From contig NZ_CP094723.1 of NCBI RefSeq assembly GCF_025558585.1, forward strand, positions 2,108,001 to 2,172,000: 64,000 nucleotides of DNA, written 5' to 3'. This document shows positions 54,951-64,000 of this stretch, piece by piece. The DNA comes from Staphylococcus sp. IVB6214 (GTDB taxonomy: Bacteria > Bacillota > Bacilli > Staphylococcales > Staphylococcaceae). Position 1 is the first letter of the stretch. Every line of letters begins with the position of its first letter. The translations under genes were made by a program, and so were the position numbers. The notes under the pieces are model-generated. The model saw only the letters and a list, made by a program, of their open reading frames with translations, was not told where the DNA came from and did not search any database.

Positions 54951-56891
54951 TTATAAATTTCCCTCCTGACTTATCCTTTCGATACTCTCAATCATAGCTG
55001 TTTTATGACCTTCCAACATATGCTGCCTGTCATCTTCATTCATAATCAGCTGACTTAACTGTCCCAATGCATTCAAATGGACTTGTGCATTACTCGTTGC
55101 CAGTACAATGACGACCTTTACAGGATCAAAGCGTTCATGGTCAAACGCCACACCTTCTTGAAAATGTACAACTGCCATACTAACTGGTACGCGTACATGT
55201 TCAAAATGTGCATGCACTAATGCGATATGAGGACTGATCACCATATAAGGACCAAAACGATCCAATTGCGTCAGTATCTCCTGTGCGTATTGTTCATCAA
55301 CATGTCCCGATGCAACGAGTACATCCACACTTTGATAAATGGCTGCTGTCCGATTTTCTGCATGTTGTGCTGTTAAAATATGCTTAGGTGGTAAGACAGC
55401 TTTGAGCGCTGGCCCTGACAATTGATCATGTGCGACAGTTGCCTCTCGGTACGCATTAATCATTTGATTGATTTTCGCCCGATCGTTTTTATTCAAGAAG
55501 GGTGATACATTGATTGCAGGAACTGAGAATGCATCAACCGGTACAGTCGAGATAATATAGTCAATATTTTGCGACTGTAAAAAGCTTTCTGAAATATCAT
55601 AGATTGAAAAAGCATCTAAGATTTCTAATTCTGGATAAATTCTCTTAATGCGACTTTTCAACAGTTGCGATGTCCCAACACCTGAACCACAGAGTAAAAC
55701 CACTTTAATTCGAGATGCCTGTGTATTATCCACACGCTCCATAGAAGACGCAAAATGAAGTGCCAAATATGCCAATTCATCTTCACTAAACGTGACATCG
55801 TACGTTTCTTCTAAAATTTGAACTTGTTGCTGAATCACTGCAACCAGCTCTTGATAATCATGTAGAATCTCTGCTTTCAACGGGTTCGTGTGCGTCATAC
55901 CAAAGCGCATGCGATGCATTGCTGGCTGAAGATGTGTCAACAAACTCGTGCGTAATTTATGATCTCGATCAAATGAAACACCCATCTGCGCACTCACTTG
56001 TTGTACAAACTTTTGAATGACCTGTCCTAAAGCATCGACATCTGACGCCGCATCAAAACGTGTCCCTTTTGCACCTAGTAGATGGAGCGTGATAAACGCC
56101 GCTTCTGTTTTTGGGAACGTCACATTGAACAATGATTCGAGCTGTTGCGTCATATCGATTGCCAGTTGAAAAGCATCTGTATTTTGTAAACGTCTATATT
56201 CCGAATCAGGTATATCGAAATGGAATTGATCACGTGCGCGATGTATCGCAATGACAATATGAAAGATTAAGCCATCAATTGCTTCTTGTACGAGCTGTAA
56301 CTGCTGACTGCGCAATGATGATACGACAATCTGCCTGATTTGTTCCAATTCTTTTTGTGAGAAAGGTGCGATACCTAGCTGTGGAGCCGCATGTGTAAAG
56401 TATGCTTGTACTACTTTTGCATAGGCTTCTCTCAAAGCTTTTTCACTGCCTTCAATCACAAAACCCTTATTGCGAATATATTCTAACGTTAAACCGTAGT
56501 CCGACAATTCACTTTGTACACTCTTCAAATCTTCAACAACGGTACGCCTAGATACGTGTAACATGTCAGCCAGTGTATTAGAACTCACAGGTTGCACAGA
56601 TTCAAAAAGCTTTAAGAGAATGTTATCTCTACGTTCTTCTTTTGAATAATGAACGAGCAAAGCATCATTCTCTGAACTTTGAACAGCTGCTTGATCATTG
56701 ATTTTAATTCCTAAACTTTTATTGCGCATAACCTCTAACCGATACTGTTCCTGATAGGTTTCGATATACGTTAGATCATATTGAATCGTACGTTCTGACA
56801 CACGGAATCTGTTGGCAAGTTCTGCAATCGTCACGAAATCATGACGTGATGAAAGATAAGCTACAATTTGTCTTTGACGATTACTCAACAA
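54951..56891 (-). CDS. PRD-containing transcriptional regulator/antiterminator (BglG/MtlR-like)
   Basis: 646 aa. Order: two N-terminal HTH domains (QRQIVAYLSSRHDFVTIAELANRFRVSERTIQYDL and TLADMLHVSRRTVVEDLKSV), two PRDs (His sites near HIVIAIHRARDQ and LTHLQPAMHRM), an EIIB-like Cys domain (VLLCGSGVGTSQLL), and EIIA-like C-terminus (PHIALVHAHFEHVRVP). Starts with TTG 10 nt after AAGGAGGT. Controls the ula genes according to PTS phosphorylation. A cre-like site lies upstream. Confidence 0.92.
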   Translation of the reverse strand: MLSNRQRQIVAYLSSRHDFVTIAELANRFRVSERTIQYDLTYIETYQEQYRLEVMRNKSLGIKINDQAAVQSSENDALLVHYSKEERRDNILLKLFESVQPVSSNTLADMLHVSRRTVVEDLKSVQSELSDYGLTLEYIRNKGFVIEGSEKALREAYAKVVQAYFTHAAPQLGIAPFSQKELEQIRQIVVSSLRSQQLQLVQEAIDGLIFHIVIAIHRARDQFHFDIPDSEYRRLQNTDAFQLAIDMTQQLESLFNVTFPKTEAAFITLHLLGAKGTRFDAASDVDALGQVIQKFVQQVSAQMGVSFDRDHKLRTSLLTHLQPAMHRMRFGMTHTNPLKAEILHDYQELVAVIQQQVQILEETYDVTFSEDELAYLALHFASSMERVDNTQASRIKVVLLCGSGVGTSQLLKSRIKRIYPELEILDAFSIYDISESFLQSQNIDYIISTVPVDAFSVPAINVSPFLNKNDRAKINQMINAYREATVAHDQLSGPALKAVLPPKHILTAQHAENRTAAIYQSVDVLVASGHVDEQYAQEILTQLDRFGPYMVISPHIALVHAHFEHVRVPVSMAVVHFQEGVAFDHERFDPVKVVIVLATSNAQVHLNALGQLSQLIMNEDDRQHMLEGHKTAMIESIERISQEGNL

Positions 56892-57299
56892 ATGTATTAC
56901 CTCCTTATAACTATTGTAAGCGTTTCCTGATGTTTATGGATGTGCAATCTATTTCGTCTAACAATCCGAATCATTTCACATCTGTCAGAATTCAATAACA
57001 ATACATAGCTTACACACTGTTTCTTAAAAAGAGATGTTAAACTGTAAAAAAAACAAAAATTCGACACATATCATGATACGTTCATATAACGTACACGAAC
57101 AATTCGGTCATCACTGTTCCTTTATTAATTATGTATCAATTTCTTATTCAAGCGTTTTTCTTAGACAACTGCTAAAATAGAAAGTGTTAATAGACTGAAG
57201 CCATATAGAGAAGCATTAGAATAAGGGCTTATGAAAAAGTTCTGTACAATTAAACGCATCATCAAAGTAACGAACAAGTGAGAGCACCATGAAAGATTC
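56892..57299. other. Gene-free stretch upstream of the ula regulator
   Basis: About 400 bp of AT-rich sequence with the cre-like site near 56916 and no gene that I can support. Confidence 0.5.
56916..56929. promoter_or_regulatory. cre-like (CcpA) site before the ula operon
   Basis: AGGAAACGCTTACA on the minus strand matches TGWAANCGNTNWCA at 12 of 14 positions. It lies 25-40 nt upstream of the regulator start. Confidence 0.55.
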
Positions 57300-57458
57300 A
57301 TGATCTATTTAGTACTAACAAGCGCAATCCTATCAGATTGGCGAATGATTTTGGATTAATCACCACAAAACCTATCGTTGTTATGGCTTTTATCATTCAT
57401 TATTATCTTAATCACTGTGCCTTTATTTAAAAAAACGCATAAAGAGGAGGATTCATAA
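57300..57458 (+). pseudogene. Remnant of a membrane protein upstream of the M20 hydrolase
   Basis: One frame reads IYLVLTSAILSDWRMILD, a TAA at 57357, then SPQNLSLLWLLSFIIILITV and a charged PLFKKTHKEEDS tail. The last stop overlaps the ATG of the M20 gene. It looks like the last TM and tail of a transporter, now broken. Weak evidence. Confidence 0.35.
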
Positions 57459-58633
57459 TGCTACAAACACTTATCAATACATTAAAAGAGAAAGAATCTC
57501 GCATGATTGAGATTCGACGTCACCTACATCAATATCCAGAGTTATCATTTCATGAAGAAGAAACACCAAAATATATTGCAGATTTTTATCGAGACAAAGA
57601 CTGTACAGTAGAGACCAACGTCGGTCCAAACGGCTTGAAAGTCACAATCGACAGCGGTAACCCCGGCAAAACAATTGCCATTCGTGCAGATTTTGATGCA
57701 CTACCGATTCAAGAAGACACAGGTTTGCCTTTTGCTTCTAAAAATGAAGGTGTGATGCATGCATGCGGTCACGATGCACACACTGCCTACATGCTCATAC
57801 TGGCAGAGACATTGATCGAGATGAAAGAACAATTCAACGGAAAAGTCATCGTTATTCACCAGCCAGCAGAAGAAGTCCCACCCGGTGGCGCACAAGCGAT
57901 GATTAAAGACGGTGTCCTAGACGGCGTCGACCATGTCTTAGGCGTACATGTTATGAGCCATATGCCTGTTGGCAACATCTATTATCGTGAAGGCAATGTC
58001 CAAACAGGTAGAGATTTCTTTAACTTAAAAATACTAGGAAAGGGCGGTCACGGTTCATCACCGCATACTGCCAACGACAGTATCGTCGCAGGATCATACT
58101 TTGTCACTGCCCTTCAAACTATTGTCTCAAGACGTCTCAATCCATTCGAAACGGGTGTCGTGACAATCGGCTCTTTCGATGGCAAAGGACAATTCAATAT
58201 TATTCAAGACAGCGTTGAAATTGCGGGTGATGTACGTGCATTAACTGATGTTACGAAGCAGACAATTAAAAGGGAAATCAATCGTCTCTCTGATGGTCTT
58301 GAAGCGATGTATGGGGTGACTTGTGATTTAGACTACCAAGATGACTACCCGGCTCTCTATAACGATCCAGCGTTCACACAATTCGTCGTATCATCCATTG
58401 AGGAAGCTGAAACAGATGCGATTCAAGGGATTGAACGTTGTGAGCCACAACCGCCATCCGAAGACTTTGCTTATTACGCTAAAACTTTGCCAAGTACTTT
58501 TATTTATGCGGGCGCTGCACCTGAAGATAGTGAACATTACCCACATCACCATCCAAAATTTGATATTAGTGAGAAATCATTACGTGTCGCAGCTGAAGCA
58601 GTCGGCATCACAGTATTAAACTATTTAACATAA
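57458..58633 (+). CDS. M20-family amidohydrolase (N-acyl-amino-acid/HipO-like)
   Basis: 391 aa. Metal site: MHACGHDAHTAYM (Cys/His), the catalytic EE in HQPAEEVPPGGA, and late His in YPHHHPKFD. Dimerisation domain with GKGGHGSSPHTANDSI in the middle. It probably deacylates N-acyl amino acids or peptides. GAGGAGG site lies in the remnant upstream. Confidence 0.9.
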   Translation: MLQTLINTLKEKESRMIEIRRHLHQYPELSFHEEETPKYIADFYRDKDCTVETNVGPNGLKVTIDSGNPGKTIAIRADFDALPIQEDTGLPFASKNEGVMHACGHDAHTAYMLILAETLIEMKEQFNGKVIVIHQPAEEVPPGGAQAMIKDGVLDGVDHVLGVHVMSHMPVGNIYYREGNVQTGRDFFNLKILGKGGHGSSPHTANDSIVAGSYFVTALQTIVSRRLNPFETGVVTIGSFDGKGQFNIIQDSVEIAGDVRALTDVTKQTIKREINRLSDGLEAMYGVTCDLDYQDDYPALYNDPAFTQFVVSSIEEAETDAIQGIERCEPQPPSEDFAYYAKTLPSTFIYAGAAPEDSEHYPHHHPKFDISEKSLRVAAEAVGITVLNYLT

Positions 58634-58639
58634 ACTAAT

Positions 58640-58672
58640 CCCCTATTTCTAATCATTTCAGAAATAGGGGCT
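58640..58672. terminator. Bidirectional terminator between M20 hydrolase and MFS transporter
   Basis: CCCCTATTTCT (58640-58650) pairs perfectly with AGAAATAGGGG (58660-58670). Confidence 0.85.
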
Positions 58673-58677
58673 TTCTC

Positions 58678-60069
58678 TTACATATGTGATTGTGTTTTAG
58701 GCACTGTGACAAAGATAATGATGAACGCAAGGAGTGCCAATAATACATTTAGGCCGAGCCCTGCCATCGCACCCATATGAATATTCGTTGCATTGGTTAC
58801 AACACCATAAACCGCACCTGATAGCGCAATACCGAACGCGCCACCTAACGAAGATGCCATTTTATAGATACCTGATGCCGCACCCGCCTTTTCTTGCGGT
58901 GAATTTGCAATGGCTGTATCTGTTGATGGCGTCGCATAGAAACCTAAACCAAAGCCATAGAACAAGTAGCCGATCACGCAAACGACAATATACATTGTGC
59001 TTGGTAGGAATGTCATTGAAATCATCACAATTCCAAACATATTAAACATCGCACCGATCAACATTGGTTTTCTCGCACCCACACGCTGCAACGCCATCTC
59101 ACCGACACGAATCATTGCCAACACGGTAACCAGATATGTGATTGATAGATAACCCGCTTGAGAGCCATTCAACCCGAGTCCTTGTTGAACGAAAGTATTA
59201 GAGACGAGCAACGTCCCTGCTACACCATTTAATAAGAAGTTTGACAATGTTGCACCCATATACGACGTTGATTTAAACAACTTAAAGTCGATTAATGGCG
59301 TTTCTTGATATTTTTCCACTTTGACAAAAAGGAATGTCGTCACAATAAACATTAAAATTAAACTTAAAATAATCGGTGACAAAAAGCCTAACGTACCACT
59401 TTGTGTAATGACAATATTGATACTCAACATCATCAATACAAATAAGATAAGTCCTCGAACATCAAAGCGATAATCTGACTGATGTGTCGCTTTCGTTTCA
59501 GGTGTTCCTTTGATTAACACCATCGACGCCAGTGCTACCACAATTGAAATAATAAAAATCCAACGCCATCCGAAGTTCGTCGCAATAACACCACCGAACA
59601 ATGAAGCAACACCCGAACCACCCCATGAACCAATAGACCAGTAGCTCAATGCACGTTGACGATCTTTGCCTTGATAGTACGTCTTCATAATTGCCAAAGT
59701 AGAAGGCATAATTGTAGCGGCAGACAGCCCTTGAATCACACGACCTACAATCAATAATGCAGGCACGTTGCTGACAATAATAATTAATGATCCAATGACG
59801 CTTAACCATAACCCAACGTATGTGATTTTTACACGCCCAACTTTATCCGCTAAACTCCCCGCACCAACGACAAACATCCCTGAAAAGAGTGCGGTAATAC
59901 TCAAAGCAATACTGATTGTGCCGAGATTACTATGATACGTATTCTGTAAGGCAGGCACCACATTCAATAGCGACTGAGCAAATAGCCAGAATGTAATGAC
60001 CCCGAGTACAATCCCTAAAATTAACTTATTATCTCCTTGATACATTTGCGTCTTGTCTTGTTGAACCAT
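58678..60069 (-). CDS. MFS transporter, DHA2-type drug/proton antiporter family
   Basis: 463 aa with about 14 TM helices. Motif A-like GSLADKVGRVKITYVG, motif C-like GGVIATNFGWRWIFIISIVVA, and VIQGLSAATIMPSTLAIM. Homologs such as SdrM export dyes and drugs; real substrate unknown. AGGAGG site. Upstream 519 bp hold a possible operator. Confidence 0.85.
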   Translation of the reverse strand: MVQQDKTQMYQGDNKLILGIVLGVITFWLFAQSLLNVVPALQNTYHSNLGTISIALSITALFSGMFVVGAGSLADKVGRVKITYVGLWLSVIGSLIIIVSNVPALLIVGRVIQGLSAATIMPSTLAIMKTYYQGKDRQRALSYWSIGSWGGSGVASLFGGVIATNFGWRWIFIISIVVALASMVLIKGTPETKATHQSDYRFDVRGLILFVLMMLSINIVITQSGTLGFLSPIILSLILMFIVTTFLFVKVEKYQETPLIDFKLFKSTSYMGATLSNFLLNGVAGTLLVSNTFVQQGLGLNGSQAGYLSITYLVTVLAMIRVGEMALQRVGARKPMLIGAMFNMFGIVMISMTFLPSTMYIVVCVIGYLFYGFGLGFYATPSTDTAIANSPQEKAGAASGIYKMASSLGGAFGIALSGAVYGVVTNATNIHMGAMAGLGLNVLLALLAFIIIFVTVPKTQSHM

Positions 60070-60588
60070 ACTTGTTCCTCCTAAGCTTTCAATAAGATAT
60101 ATGGGCGGTTGCTGATGTTCGTAACTTTTAAGATAGTGATAGGAATCAATCCAATTCAGCTATTTTCCCACCACAACAACTGATATATCTTATGCGCTGC
60201 TCACATTAATTTTTAAAAATAGCAGTTGATAGAACAACAAGTATTACAATGCGATGAATCTGCTATTTCTAAGTTTTGAAATACATGATATATGCAACCT
60301 TATCACGTGTAAAGACACGTCATTTTGTCTCTATTGATCATGTGACTTCATACGTTAATAACACTTTAGCACATCTTTGAGAAAGATAGTTAGAAATATT
60401 ATGATGTAAACGTATTCATTATGTAAATAAATTTAATTTATAAATAATAAAACATCACTATAAAAATGTATGCCACATCTAAACAACAGCAGAATAACTA
60501 CATCGAATTTTTTCAATGTTCACTTTTATGTTACCTTATATTTAGGAATATTTTTGTTGGGAGAATATATTAATAAAGGGGATTTTTA
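60070..60588. other. Intergenic region upstream of the MFS gene
   Basis: 519 bp, AT-rich, no gene. It holds the palindrome ACGTGT-AAAG-ACACGT (60305-60320) that could bind a TetR- or MarR-type regulator, and promoter-like sequence before the 88-aa gene. Nothing else supported. Confidence 0.5.
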
Positions 60589-60855
60589 ATGACACCATAT
60601 GTAATTATGTTCTTAATAACTATTTCAGTTATATCTTACATTCTTTACAACTTTATCAAGGATCAACCTATTATAAATGTTTTCATAGCTATCATGATAC
60701 AATCGATTTTATTATTTATCATAAGGTTCTTTTGGTTGAAGCAATCATTGAGTGATTCATTTGCATTATCTTTTGATTTATTAACAATCATTATAGCGAT
60801 CATATATTATATTTATAAAATTAAGAAAAAGAAGAAAAAAACATTGGACTCTTGA
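60589..60855 (+). CDS. Small membrane protein, three hydrophobic segments
   Basis: 88 aa. Hydrophobic segments near residues 3-21, 29-50 and 60-79, then a Lys-rich tail (KIKKKKKKTLDS). AAAGGGG site. No family recognised. Confidence 0.6.
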   Translation: MTPYVIMFLITISVISYILYNFIKDQPIINVFIAIMIQSILLFIIRFFWLKQSLSDSFALSFDLLTIIIAIIYYIYKIKKKKKKTLDS

Positions 60856-61144
60856 GACAATAACAGTGCTAAACACGGAGCACCTTTCCTATTCTTATGT
60901 ATTACACAACCAAGCTTCTACATCTTCTTACACTTTAAGAACTTGAATACTTTTATTTTTAGTCGTTTTAATATATCATTACACATAGGTGCATCATGTC
61001 TCCTCTTTATTTTTTTGTTTAGTCACTTAAAATTATAGAGGCATGAGCGCTTTTTTTGTATCAAAATGATTTAAAAAACAAAAAGGGCGGGATAGCAGTT
61101 CATGCCATCCCACCACAAAAGATTAAGACCCTAAAAAACACAAA
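60856..61144. other. Intergenic stretch with a terminator
   Basis: GGGCGGGAT (61085-61093) pairs with ATCCCACC (61107-61114). No gene seen in the remaining AT-rich sequence. Confidence 0.55.
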
Positions 61145-61176
61145 AAACCTCGCAACTTCAACAAGCTGCGAGGTTT
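61145..61176 (-). terminator. Terminator of the rpsF-ssb-rpsR operon
   Basis: AAACCTCGCA (61145-61154) pairs with TGCGAGGTTT (61167-61176), 9 nt after the rpsR stop. Confidence 0.85.
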
Positions 61177-61184
61177 GATATATC

Positions 61185-61427
61185 TTACGCTTCGTCTTTA
61201 ACGAATGGTAATAATGCCATATGACGTGCGCGTTTGATAGCTGTTGTCAACATACGTTGATATTTAGCTGAAGTACCTGTCACACGACGTGGCAAAATTT
61301 TACCACGTTCTGAAATGAAACGTTTTAATAATTCAGTGTCTTTGTAGTCGATGTGTGTAATACCGTTTGCTGTGAAGTAGCAAACTTTTTTACGACGACG
61401 ACCACCTCTTCTTGGTCCACCTGCCAT
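61185..61427 (-). CDS. rpsR: 30S ribosomal protein S18
   Basis: 80 aa from the ATG at 61427 ([18 protein letters not shown]), with GGAAGGAGG before it; the upstream frame is not needed. [40 protein letters not shown] is diagnostic. Binds S6 in the platform of the 30S subunit. Confidence 0.97.
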   Translation of the reverse strand: MAGGPRRGGRRRKKVCYFTANGITHIDYKDTELLKRFISERGKILPRRVTGTSAKYQRMLTTAIKRARHMALLPFVKDEA

Positions 61428-61475
61428 GATGTGTGCCTCCTTCCTGTTCAATATTTTTATTGTTCCGTTCGTTTT

Positions 61476-61985
61476 TTAAAATGGTAAATCATCATCACTA
61501 ATGTCTATTGGCCCGTTCGCATTCGCAAATGGGTTGTCATTACGTGGTGACTGATTGTTTTGATATGACGAATTTTGGCCTTGCTGTTGTCCACCGAAAC
61601 TTTGTCCATAACTTTGGAAGTCGTTTCCATGGTTTGGACTATTTTGTGCGTGTCGTTGATTCGCTGATTTTGGCTCAAGGAATTGAACACTATCACAAAC
61701 AACTTCAGTGACATAGACGCGTCGGCCTTCTTGGTTTTCGTAACTGCGTGACTGTAAGCGACCATCAACACCTGCAAGGCTACCTTTGAATAAGAAATTA
61801 TTAACATTCTCAGCTTGTTTACGGAAAACAACGCAGTTAATAAAATCTGCTTCACGTTCCCCTTGCGCATTCGTAAACGTACGATTCACTGCGAGAGTAA
61901 AAGTCGCTACACTTACGCCTGAGGGTGTCGTTCTGTATTCAGGATCTTTTGTTAATCGACCTACTAATACAACTCTGTTAATCAT
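61476..61985 (-). CDS. ssb: Single-stranded DNA-binding protein
   Basis: 169 aa. OB fold [37 protein letters not shown], a Gln/Asn/Ser-rich linker, and the acidic tip [11 protein letters not shown] that recruits repair proteins. Between rpsF and rpsR as in most Firmicutes. Confidence 0.97.
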   Translation of the reverse strand: MINRVVLVGRLTKDPEYRTTPSGVSVATFTLAVNRTFTNAQGEREADFINCVVFRKQAENVNNFLFKGSLAGVDGRLQSRSYENQEGRRVYVTEVVCDSVQFLEPKSANQRHAQNSPNHGNDFQSYGQSFGGQQQGQNSSYQNNQSPRNDNPFANANGPIDISDDDLPF

Positions 61986-62010
61986 GCTTCACGCCCCCAT
62001 TAAAATTCTA

Positions 62011-62307
62011 TTACTTTTCTTCGTCTTCACGAACAACAATGTAACGAATGATATCGTCATTGATTTTTGCTAAACGTTGGAATTCGTCAGTCGCTGTGTT
62101 GTTTTCAGTTTGGATACGTACGATGTAGTAGTAACCATCTTTGAAATCTTCAATCTCGTAAGCTAAGCGACGTTTACCCCAGTCTTTCGTTTCTAATACT
62201 TCAGAACCGTCAGAAGCTAAAATTCCGTTGAAACGTTCAACAACTGCTTTACGTGCATCTTCCTCGATGTTAGGACGAACGATGTACATTACTTCATATT
62301 TTCTCAT
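62011..62307 (-). CDS. rpsF: 30S ribosomal protein S6
   Basis: 98 aa. [55 protein letters not shown]. First gene of rpsF-ssb-rpsR. AAGGAGGTG site. Confidence 0.97.
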   Translation of the reverse strand: MRKYEVMYIVRPNIEEDARKAVVERFNGILASDGSEVLETKDWGKRRLAYEIEDFKDGYYYIVRIQTENNTATDEFQRLAKINDDIIRYIVVREDEEK

Positions 62308-62338
62308 TGTATATTTGCACCTCCTTGTGGTCTATGCG

Positions 62339-62362
62339 GCTTGTTACGCTTTTGCAACAAGC
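62339..62362 (-). promoter_or_regulatory. Stem-loop in the rpsF leader, possible S6:S18 target
   Basis: On the minus strand GCTTGTT and AACAAGC form a stem with loop GCAAAAGCGT, followed by CGC. S6:S18 autoregulatory leaders occur before rpsF in many bacteria; the match here is loose. Confidence 0.4.
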
Positions 62363-62468
62363 AAGGAATAATTTTCATTACTCACATTTCAAAATTGTAT
62401 CATACCCCTACCTTTTTGACAATCATGAACCTTCTATATTTTAGATTTTATTGTGATAGCCAAAAAAA

Positions 62469-62510
62469 TCACTCCTTTCATCTTTAAGTAAAGTCATGAA
62501 AGAAGTGAAA
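62469..62510 (-). terminator. Hairpin after ychF
   Basis: TCACTCCTTTCAT (62469-62481) pairs with ATGAAAGAAGTGA (62496-62508) with one mismatch. Likely the ychF terminator; it also lies just upstream of the rpsF promoter region. Confidence 0.65.
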
Positions 62511-62606
62511 ATTTATTATCCATGTCATCCAACAGTATTAACAACAAGTGATGTATTCCTTACACTTTTCCATACTGTCAGATAAATTAATATGAAGTTT
62601 TTCGTC

Positions 62607-63704
62607 TTATACATTGAAACGGAAATGCACGACGTCGCCATCCTGCATAATATATTCCTTACCTTCAAGGCGCATTTTACCCGCTTCTTTCGCCCCTTGT
62701 TCGCCATTATTGTTGACGAAATCATCGTAGCTTGTCACTTCCGCACGAATGAAGCCACGCTCGAAGTCTGTGTGGATGATGCCGGCACATTGTGGCGCTG
62801 TCATGCCTTCTTTAAATGTCCACGCACGCACTTCTTGTACACCTGCTGTGAAATATGTCGCAAGTCCAAGTAAGTCGTATGTCTTGCGGATCAAACGGTG
62901 TAAACCAGGCTCTTCAATGCCTAATTCTTCTAAGAACATTTCTTTGTCTTCATCATCGAGTGTCGCAATTTCTTCTTCAATTTTAGCACTGATTACGATG
63001 ACTTCTGAATCTTCTTTCGCTGCGTACTCACGAATTGCTTGTACTTTGTCATTTTCTGCATCATTGACTTCATCTTCGCCGACATTCGCAATATAAAGCA
63101 TCGATTTAGACGTTAATAGGTGTGCTTGGTTCACATATTTTTGATCTTCTTCGTTAAATTCTAAGCTACGCACTGGCTTACCATCTTCCAGCGCTTCTTT
63201 GATTTTGCTTAAAATACGCACTTCATTCATTGCTGTTTTGTCTTTTTGGCGCGCCATTTTTTCAATACGTGGTAAGCGTTTCTCTACTGACTCAAGGTCT
63301 GCGAGCACAAGTTCCATATTGATGACTTCAATATCTTCAATCGGATTCACACGACCGGCAACATGCGTCACGTTGTCGTCGTCGAATGCACGTACCACTT
63401 GGCAAATGGCATCTACTTCACGAATGTGTGATAAGAATTTATTACCAAGACCTTCCCCTTTTGAAGCACCTTTTACGATACCCGCAATATCCGTAAATTC
63501 AAAAGTTGTCGGTAAAGTTTTCTTTGGATTGACAATTTCTGCTAACTTATCTAAACGCTTATCTGGTACTTCTACAATACCTACGTTAGGATCAATCGTC
63601 GCAAAGGGATAGTTAGCTGCTAACGCACCTGCCTTTGTAATTGCGTTAAATAGCGTAGACTTCCCTACGTTCGGTAAACCTACAATACCCGCTGTTAAAG
63701 CCAT
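62607..63704 (-). CDS. ychF: Redox-regulated ATPase YchF (Obg-like)
   Basis: 365 aa. G1 GLPNVGKSTLFNAI, G3 DIAGIVKGASKGEGLGNKFL, and the NxxE (in place of NKxD) that shifts specificity to ATP: VGEDE region. C-terminal TGS-like domain GVQEVRAWTFKEGMTAPQCAGIIHTDFERGFIRAEV. Start shares a base with the DUF951 stop (TAATG). Confidence 0.96.
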   Translation of the reverse strand: MALTAGIVGLPNVGKSTLFNAITKAGALAANYPFATIDPNVGIVEVPDKRLDKLAEIVNPKKTLPTTFEFTDIAGIVKGASKGEGLGNKFLSHIREVDAICQVVRAFDDDNVTHVAGRVNPIEDIEVINMELVLADLESVEKRLPRIEKMARQKDKTAMNEVRILSKIKEALEDGKPVRSLEFNEEDQKYVNQAHLLTSKSMLYIANVGEDEVNDAENDKVQAIREYAAKEDSEVIVISAKIEEEIATLDDEDKEMFLEELGIEEPGLHRLIRKTYDLLGLATYFTAGVQEVRAWTFKEGMTAPQCAGIIHTDFERGFIRAEVTSYDDFVNNNGEQGAKEAGKMRLEGKEYIMQDGDVVHFRFNV

Positions 63705-63916
63705 TATTCATTCTCCTTATCTTGCATACTCGCAGACTCGAGTACGGTTTTTAATTTTTTATTGAATGTTTGACGTGGCAACATAATACTTCTCTGACAA
63801 GCTTCACATTTAATACGAATATCCGCGCCCATGCGAATAATCTTGAAGCGATTCGTGCCACATGCATGTTGTTTCTTCATCTTTACTATATCATTTAAAC
63901 CATATTTTGCAGACAC
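63704..63916 (-). CDS. DUF951-family small protein
   Basis: 70 aa from the GTG at 63916 (AAAGGTGG 10 nt before), or 77 aa from an ATG at 63937. YGLNDIVKMKKQHACGTNRFKIIRMGADIRIKCEACQRSIMLPRQTFNKKLKTVL is diagnostic. Cys residues in HACG and CEAC suggest a zinc site. Co-translated with ychF, as usual. Confidence 0.88.
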   Translation of the reverse strand: MSAKYGLNDIVKMKKQHACGTNRFKIIRMGADIRIKCEACQRSIMLPRQTFNKKLKTVLESASMQDKENE

Positions 63917-63937
63917 GTGCGTCACGCCACCTTTCAT

Positions 63938-64000
63938 TTATGGTTGCTCGTTGTTTTGTTGATACATTTGAACAAGTGTAGGTGCTGGTGCCTTAATGCC
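63938..64000 (-). CDS. C-terminal tail of an upstream gene (likely MscS-type channel), partial
   Basis: The frame enters from the window end and reads IKAPAPTLVQMYQQNNEQP then TAA. In staphylococci the gene before DUF951-ychF is an MscS-type channel, and such a polar tail fits. The identity rests on synteny only. Confidence 0.45.
   Translation of the reverse strand, partial: GIKAPAPTLVQMYQQNNEQP

Overview
The window is chromosomal DNA of a low-GC Gram-positive, most likely a coagulase-positive Staphylococcus of the intermedius/pseudintermedius/delphini type. The genus call rests on gene content and order: ychF-rpsF-ssb-rpsR, xpt-pbuX-guaB-guaA behind a purine riboswitch, ahpCF with a nitroreductase and tcyP, panBC, metNIQ, a SigB-type promoter, SaPI-like island genes and strong AGGAGG ribosome sites. 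The species is an inference.

Layout. 1-9.4 kb: esterase tail, NSS-family transporter, ppdK with its regulatory kinase, a LysE exporter, panC-panB, panE. 9.4-11.2 kb: an IS1182-family element. 11.2-15.4 kb: DUF523 protein, small proteins, an alpha/beta hydrolase and a V8-type serine protease that carries an LPXTG wall anchor. 15.4-18.4 kb: a small accessory pocket holding two RNA-cutting enzymes facing each other, an NYN-domain protein and an AbiF/Abi_2 HEPN protein. Each is preceded by its own promoter and a short structured RNA ending in a U-run, and a decayed gene lies behind them. 18.4-30.0 kb: a complete SaPI-like phage-inducible chromosomal island (PICI) inserted in the 3' end of guaA, bounded by 16-bp direct repeats. 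It has integrase, Stl-like repressor, replication genes with a candidate origin, an SOS box before a packaging operon that ends in terS, and a DUF418 membrane protein as cargo.

30.0-35.3 kb: the guanine-riboswitch operon xpt-pbuX-guaB-guaA. 35.4-40.1 kb: a SigB-type stress gene, a GNAT protein, a coiled-coil HTH protein, TPP-riboswitch-controlled thiO, and tcyP. 40.1-46.9 kb: two near-identical IS3/IS150-group elements on either side of a nitroreductase, a hydratase and ahpCF. Each lies in the loop of a bidirectional terminator and each has its own 4-bp target duplication. 46.9-52.8 kb: DUF1002 protein, a lone MetQ-like lipoprotein, bioB with a BirA-type operator, and metNIQ. 52.8-57 kb: ascorbate-type PTS genes with a PRD regulator. 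57-61 kb: M20 amidohydrolase, MFS transporter, small membrane protein. 61-64 kb: rpsR-ssb-rpsF, ychF, a DUF951 protein and a channel-like C-terminus cut by the window end.

The points most worth follow-up are the paired RNase plus leader-RNA loci next to the island, the terminator-loop preference of the insertion sequences, and the island's recombination-site and SOS architecture.
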